From Apium graveolens (lineage: Eukaryota > Streptophyta > Magnoliopsida > Apiales > Apiaceae): 64,000 nt of DNA. The notes beneath the pieces were generated by a model that worked only from the letters and a program-made list of their open reading frames with translations, was not told the DNA's origin and ran no database searches. Numbering within the stretch: position 1 is the stretch's first letter; every line of letters begins with the position of its first letter. The stretch spans positions 83,881,092 through 83,945,091 of the forward strand of contig NC_133653.1 in the NCBI RefSeq assembly GCF_009905375.1, written 5' to 3'. A program made the translations under genes and the position numbers. Below are positions 58,255 to 64,000 of the stretch, one piece after another.

Positions 58255-58259
58255 TATGT
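58255..58259 (+). repeat. 3' target-site duplication of copia D
   Basis: TATGT, as at 48128-48132. Removing the copia and one copy restores a continuous RT frame in gypsy C. Confidence 0.93.
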
Positions 58260-60787
58260 TACCCAGAATTGATGATTTGTTTGACCAATTAAAAGGAGCC
58301 AAGTACTTCTCCAAGATTGACTTAATATCGGGATATCATCAACTAAAGATCAAGCCAGAAGATATACCAAAGACAACTTTCAGGACAAGGTATGGACATT
58401 ATGAATTTTTAGTGATGTCTTTTGGATTGACAAATGCCCCGGCAGTGTTCATAGACCTGATGAATAGAATTTTCAAGGAATATTTGAATAAGTTCGTTAT
58501 TGTGTTTATAGACGATATTTTGATTTATTCAAAGACGGAAGAGAATCATGCAGCACATTTAAGAACAGCTTTGGAGATTTTAAGGAAAAAGAAGTTATAT
58601 GCTAAATTCTCGAAGTGTGAATTTTGGCTACAGGAAGTTCAGTTCCAAGGACACATAGTCAGTAATGAAGGGATCAAAGTGGACCCAGCAAAGATTTAGG
58701 CAATTACAAATTGGTAAAGACCGAGAACACCAACAGAGGTAAGAAGTTTCTTGGGATTAGCGGGATAGTATCGCCGATTCGTTCAGAATTTCTCAAGGAT
58801 TGCAACACCATTAACAAAGCTTACACGAAAGAATGAAAAGTTTATATGGAATGACAAATTCGAAGAAAGTTTTCAGGAATTAAAGCAACGATTAATCACG
58901 ACACCTATTTTGCACTTCCCGACGATCAAGGAAATTTCGTAATCTATAGCGATGCTTCTCATAAAGGACTTGAATGTGTTCTGATGCAGCACGATAAAGT
59001 AATTGCGTATGCGTCAAGGCAACTGAAACCACACGAACAGAAATATCCTACTCATGATTTGGAGCTAGTAGCCATAGTTTTCGCTTTGAAAATTTGGAGA
59101 CATTATCTCTATGGAGAAAAATGCGAGATTTATACGGATCATAAAAGTTTGAAGTACATATTCACACAGAAGGAGCTTAATATGAGGCAAAGGAGATGGT
59201 TAGAATTGATCAAGGATTATGACTGCACGATAAACTATCATCCCGGTAAAGCAAACGTTGTAGCAGACGCGTTGAGTCGGAAAGAAAAGCTAAACGTGTT
59301 ATCGGTACCCGAAGAGATATATAAGGAATTTCAGAAACTGGAATTGGAGATTAGAGTCTGCAAGCCTGATGAAGCGAAAGTGTATAGTATGACTTTCCAG
59401 CCGGAGTTGTTAGAGAAGATAAAGAAGTGCCAAGAAGAAGTGATGGATCAGGACATAAATCGTTTGGTAGGTGAAGAATTGTGCACGCAAAAGGATGATC
59501 AAGGTATTCTTAGGTTTTCTTCTAGAATTTGGATTCCACCAGTAACGGAGTTGAAGAATGAAATTTTACAGGAAGCTCATAACTCGAGGTATTCAATCCA
59601 TCCAGGGAGTACCAAAATGTACAGAGATTTAAAGGAAAATTATTGGTGGCCAGATATGAAGAGGGAAATTGCGGAATAGGTTAACAGATGTTATACATGT
59701 CAGAGAGTTAAAGCTGAGCATCAGAGACCAAGTGGATTGCTACATCCATCAGAGATTCCAGAATGGAAGTGGGAACATATTGCCATGGATTTCATAGTTG
59801 GATTACCGAGGACAAGGGCTAATCATGATGCCATCTGGGTTATAGTGGATAGACTTACCAAGTCAGCTCATTTTCTGCCTATAATGAAAGATTTTCACTC
59901 GACAAGTTGGTCCATATGTACTTGAAGGAAAATGTAGTTCGTCATGGAGTTCCTGTATCTATTGTATCTGATCGAGATCCGAGATTTAATTCAAGCTTTT
60001 GGAAGAGTTTTCAAGAATGTTTGGGAACAAGATTGAATATGAGTACGGCTTACCATCCACAAACGGACGGCCAGAGTGAAAGAACGATCCAGACAATTAA
60101 AGACATGTTACGTGTCTGTGCTACTGATTTCAAAGGAAGTTGGGACGAGCATTTACCTCTGGTAGAATTTGCTTACAACAACAGTTATCACGCCAGTATT
60201 GGGATGCCACCCTATGAAGCCCTTTATGGACGCAAATGCAGATCTTCAGTGTATTGGGACGAAGTAGGAGAATGCAAAATACTTGGACCTGAATTAGTAC
60301 AACAAATGAAGGAAGTTGTTGAAGTTATCCAGAAGAGATTGATAGCAGCACAAGACCGTCAAAGAAAGTATGCAGATCAATCAAGGAAAGATATGGAATT
60401 CGAAGAAGGAAGCTTGGTAAGTATCACCGTGGAAAGGGATTGACGAGATTTGGAAAGAAAGGAAAGCGGAGCCCAAGATATATCGGACCTTTCGAGATTC
60501 TAAAGCGCGTTGGCAAAGTAGCTTACGAGTTGGCGTTACCTCCGCACATGGAGCACATTCACAATTTTTTTCACGTATCGATGCTTAAGAAGTATAATCC
60601 AGACTCCAGGCATGTAATAGAATATGAGCCAATAGAGCTTCAGGAAGATTTGTCATATGTAGAGAGTCTGATAGAGATTCTAGAAGAAAGAGAGAAAGTA
60701 TTGAGAAATAAAGTGGTAAAGTTAGTAAAAGTATTGTGGAGAAACCCAAGGGTTGAAGAGTCAACCTGGGAGTTCGAAGTGATATGA
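58260..60787 (+). pseudogene. pol: gypsy C pol: RT, RNase H, integrase, chromodomain (broken)
   Basis: Continues RT from [20 protein letters not shown], with [19 protein letters not shown] and an intact FIDDILIYS (about 58505). Stop at 58697 (likely CAG) and two more before 58790, then a frame change. RNase [38 protein letters not shown]. Integrase: [17 protein letters not shown]...CYTCQRVK zinc domain with a stop at 59677; core [17 protein letters not shown] and AYHPQTDGQSERTIQ. Frameshifts near 59890 and 60410. The C-terminus has SPRYIGPFEILKRVGKVAY (GPY/F) and a chromodomain-like tail, EEREKVLRNK through LVKVLWRN to ESTWEFEVI (about 60685-60787). Confidence 0.88.
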
Positions 60788-60841
60788 GAACAAAGTACCC
60801 TCATTTGTTTTCTTAGGAGATTCTGAGGACAGAATCCTTTT

Positions 60842-60854
60842 AAGAGGGGAAGGA
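60842..60854 (+). other. polypurine tract of gypsy C
   Basis: AAGAGGGGAAGGA right before TGTAATATCC. Confidence 0.82.
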
Positions 60855-63041
60855 TGTAATATCCGGGATCCAGTTACATACACTGTACTATATCCTGATG
60901 TCCAACCATCAGCACCTACCACTGTAATATCCGGGATATATCGTGTAATTATTTTTGCTGATAAATAATTATTATATACGTTCAATATCTATTCTGTGAA
61001 TTATTTGTTAAGTGTTAAATGTGTTTGGATGTTTAAAAATAATATTAATTGAGTATTTTAATTTTTATATGTCCAAAATAAAATATAGATAATTGTCATA
61101 TCTTCCTATTTATTTTTATGATGATTTATGATTTTATAGGAAATATATAGATTTTATAAAAAAAAATTCCGAGTATTTAAAAACTATTTTATACAATCGG
61201 GAACCAACCGACGTCATCCGTTTTTACGTTTTGATAACCCGAAACTCTACCAAGAACTCCTTCCTAACCTAATTTCAATATTTCGAGCATTTTCCATGTT
61301 TCGACTTTTTCGATCCGGCGTACGGTTTGTCCTGCGCGGGTCCCGGCGTAATATTTTCGATATATTATTCATTTCGGTAAATCAATAAAACTCGTATTTT
61401 CGATAAACAGGATCTTTTTAATAAACTATCACAATTATCACCTCGTAATACGTATAACCAGGCGCTGAGACCAAGACCGCAGTACAAATTGTACTGATTT
61501 GGATATTTATCCCGAAAACTGGTACCGTTTGGATCAGTTTTTACAAATAAATGTACCATTTTATATCTGGAATGATCCAACGGGATACTAATTTTCCGTA
61601 ATTATAAATAGCCTTTACCGTATTTTATTTCATACCATAAATCATTTGCGAACAGTATTTACAGAGTTTTTACAGAGAAAATACTATAATTATAAAATGT
61701 TCTTCGTAATCAAACACAAATTCGGAGGCGTTACCGATATCGGATTAAGGCGTGCATATACTCGAATCGAAGCCAGAAAAATTTCCTATCTGATTCAGCC
61801 ATCAATTTCAAACGAGAATCAACGGTTATTTTCCTATAAACTAGTTTATATTCGAATTATTAAGAATTAAAAGTGTGAATTTTTGTCTAAGTTATTGTTT
61901 GGATGATTTGATGCTTGCATGTTGTAGATCTTTTCTTCCTGATCATTTTGGTATGTCATATGATCGATTTGGAGTTCAATAACATGTTCAAATTAGGGTT
62001 TGGTTCTTGAATTGTATAATTATGGTTTATATTCGTTTGAATGTTCTTGATTAAAATTGGGGGTTTCTTATTTAGGGATTATCAGATGTTCTAAAGGGGT
62101 GGGTTTTGTTCCCCTTGAAATTTGCAATCTATTCATATATAGCACGTTATCAGACGATTCCTGGATCGAACGGAGTTTTCGTTTGATGTTTCGCTGGTTT
62201 TTATATAAACTCGCTGGCGGGGAGTTTTTGTTTCGATTGTTTCGATCGATTTCGGATGTGTTTGCAGATTATATTTACATAATTGAATTGCATATGGTTT
62301 ATTCTTGAATTCTGGAGTGTTTCACGGCCACTCGAGGCCTCTGTCACGTTTTCGGCGAGCTTGGTGTCGCTGGCAATGGCGACGCCGGCGACATGGTGAA
62401 GAAGGTGGTCAAACTACAGTTTAACCCCTGTAGTTTGATCAACCTTACACTTTAGTCCCTGTATTTTTATAAGTTTTAAAAATAAGATTTCTGTTTACAA
62501 ACTTGTAAAAATAGTATTTCTGTTTTATTAATTTCAAAAATAGGATTTCTTTTATAATAATCATTTTAAAATTGTTTTTAATTTCCAAAAATTCCAATAA
62601 TTATTATTTTAATTCTAAAAATTGTTTTTAATTCAAAAATAAATCTGAATTAATTAGTTAATTAATTTCAGTTAATATTTCATTGATTAATTGGTCAATT
62701 AATTCGAATATTGATTGATTAATTTCTTTAATTAATTATTAATTGATTTTAATTAATTATTTAATTAGATTTAATTATTTAAAAATGATTTAAAAATTCC
62801 GAAAAATAATTTCGAGCTTTAAAATATTATTTTAAATTGTTTTCAAGGCTCGATAATTATTATAAAATTGTTTTGAAGCCAGATTTGGCCAACCGAACCC
62901 TGTTTATTACTCTGAAATTGATCCAACAACCTGTTTTAATTCCGAAAAATGTTTCAAAAATCATTTTAAATACCCGAAAGCCTGTTTATGACCCGAGACT
63001 CCTTTATAAATGATATATCATTGATTGTTTGACGTGTTATT
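60855..63041 (+). mobile_element. 3' LTR of gypsy C, cut after 2.2 kb
   Basis: Starts TGTAATATCCGGGATCC and repeats the TGTAATATCCGGGAT start at 60923. Matches 41301 to about 43511 of the 5' LTR with scattered substitutions and small indels. TATAAATAG at 61603-61611. Interrupted at GACGTGTTAT by another LTR; the remainder is outside the window. Confidence 0.85.
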
Positions 63042-64000
63042 TGTAACACCCCCAGATCCGGGGTCGGGGATCCGGGTCGTCACGGTCTTTCTTTCCACAA
63101 TATCACTTCACTTAATTAATAATAAATAACCTTATGCTGTGACCCCACGCTAACACACACCACAACCCGTTATAGTCTCAGAGATGAAATTTAAATAAGT
63201 ACAAGTCTTTGAATCCACAATTTAAAAGTTATTACAACCCAAAATGATTACTTGATAAATTTACAGTTAATTGCCATTATCTGCCACAAGTTATAATTAT
63301 ACATAATTGATTCTCAAAAGTAGATGGTCTGATCTACAATAGATCTACCTCTGCAGCTATAGCAGCTACAACATCAACGGGAAGACGCGGGACGCTTCCC
63401 ACGCGCTTGCGCTGGGTCTGCTGGAGTCTAGCCATCTTTCCTAACTGTTGTTGTGTGATGAAGAAATAAAGCAAGGGTGAGCAGCAAGCCCACCAAAATA
63501 ATATCTATAATGATTAACAATATATGAGCCTTCTCATAGTACTCATGAAAGTTTTGGTCAAAAGAAATGAACCAAGTTGATATCTTAATGCGATGAAGTC
63601 GCAAAATATTCAGTATATATATATATATATATACTTTTCAAAATATGGGAAGTCCTCTTCCATGCATAATATACACAGAGTTCCAGTGTATAACTGTATA
63701 AAAATATCGTTGCAAGGTGATCTAATATATCTAACCTTGTCTCAACGTTTTTCTGAAAATCTTTGTCATTCATAAGACAATTATTAACTAGATATAAGTT
63801 TAAAAGATGAAGTTATAAGGTACTCCAATATACTTATATCTTTTCCAAATACTACTTGAACTACCACCGTTCAAGTTATAATTAATTTCAAAGGTTCATC
63901 ACATAGATGAGACTACAAGACAAGATTTGAATAGATTCAATCTTTGAATATCATTATAAATAATGAAGTTACGAGATACTTCATTAAGTCCCGATATATA
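63042..64000 (-). mobile_element. 3' LTR end of a minus-strand gypsy element (chromovirus B family), off the right edge
   Basis: Begins TGTAACACCCCCAGATCCGG, the reverse complement of the chromovirus B LTR end, and matches the reverse of about 26740-27705 throughout. It borders gypsy C LTR sequence at 63041, so it is the outer end of the inserted element. An AT run lies at 63615-63632. The body of the element must lie to the right. Confidence 0.78.

Larger units (their letters stand above)
41301..63041 (+). mobile_element. gypsy C, chromodomain Ty3/gypsy (Tekay/Del-like), split by copia D
   Basis: Plus strand: 5' LTR to 44897, PBS, Pro-rich ORF, gag-protease-RT, copia D inserted at 48132/58255, rest of RT, RNase H, integrase, chromodomain, PPT, and the 3' LTR from 60855, cut at 63041 by another LTR. 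RT precedes integrase (gypsy order), and the integrase ends in a chromodomain-like tail. Confidence 0.88.

Overview
This window looks like pericentromeric or otherwise repeat-rich DNA of a flowering plant, probably a eudicot, with an AT-rich base composition. I see no host gene, tRNA, rRNA or CRISPR array. Almost every interpretable base belongs to LTR retrotransposons, mostly broken and nested in each other. The plant origin follows from the families: Sirevirus-like copia, Tat and Athila gypsy, and chromodomain gypsy elements. Their primer-binding sites match plant initiator-Met tRNA (TGGTATCAGAGC) or the TGGCGCC/TGGCACC type. The species cannot be fixed from this sequence alone.

Layout, left to right. 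(1) 1-8559: minus-strand Sirevirus-like copia, entering from the left edge, with accessory ORF, pol, gag, PBS and 5' LTR. (2) 8560 to about 25340: minus-strand Tat-lineage gypsy. It has an antisense gene with its own promoter and introns (about 8900-11090), an integrase remnant (11376-12128), and gag-protease-RT (21657-25114). (3) Inside it, 12129-21656: a very decayed plus-strand chromovirus A with a 4.06 kb 3' LTR. A deletion at its left end also removed the host RNase H and integrase N-terminus. (4) About 25350-26200: scraps, including a hAT-like inverted repeat. (5) About 26200-31660: decayed plus-strand chromovirus B, followed by a perfect 50-bp hairpin (31661-31764). (6) 32079-36302: minus-strand Athila-like gypsy (LTR, gag, protease), inserted in (7) 36303-41223, a second minus-strand Sirevirus-like copia. 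(8) 41301-63041: plus-strand chromodomain gypsy C with both LTRs. It is split inside RT by (9) 48133-58254, a full-length plus-strand copia D with 5-bp target duplications (TATGT). Copia D carries (10) a solo Sirevirus LTR (50674-51718) in its leader. (11) 63042-64000: the 3' LTR end of a minus-strand gypsy that cuts gypsy C's 3' LTR.

No element looks autonomous. In-frame stops fall mostly where Gln (CAA/CAG) or Trp (TGG) codons are expected, the signature of methyl-cytosine deamination. Two otherwise long RTs have each lost a catalytic aspartate. The most interesting material is non-coding. Copia D's leader has four stem-loops with a conserved apex and different, compensating stems, plus a second array of GCGTTAC palindromes. 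The Sirevirus elements share a dispersed ATCCGTCG motif, and the Tat element carries an antisense transcription unit. All boundaries and translations were read by eye.
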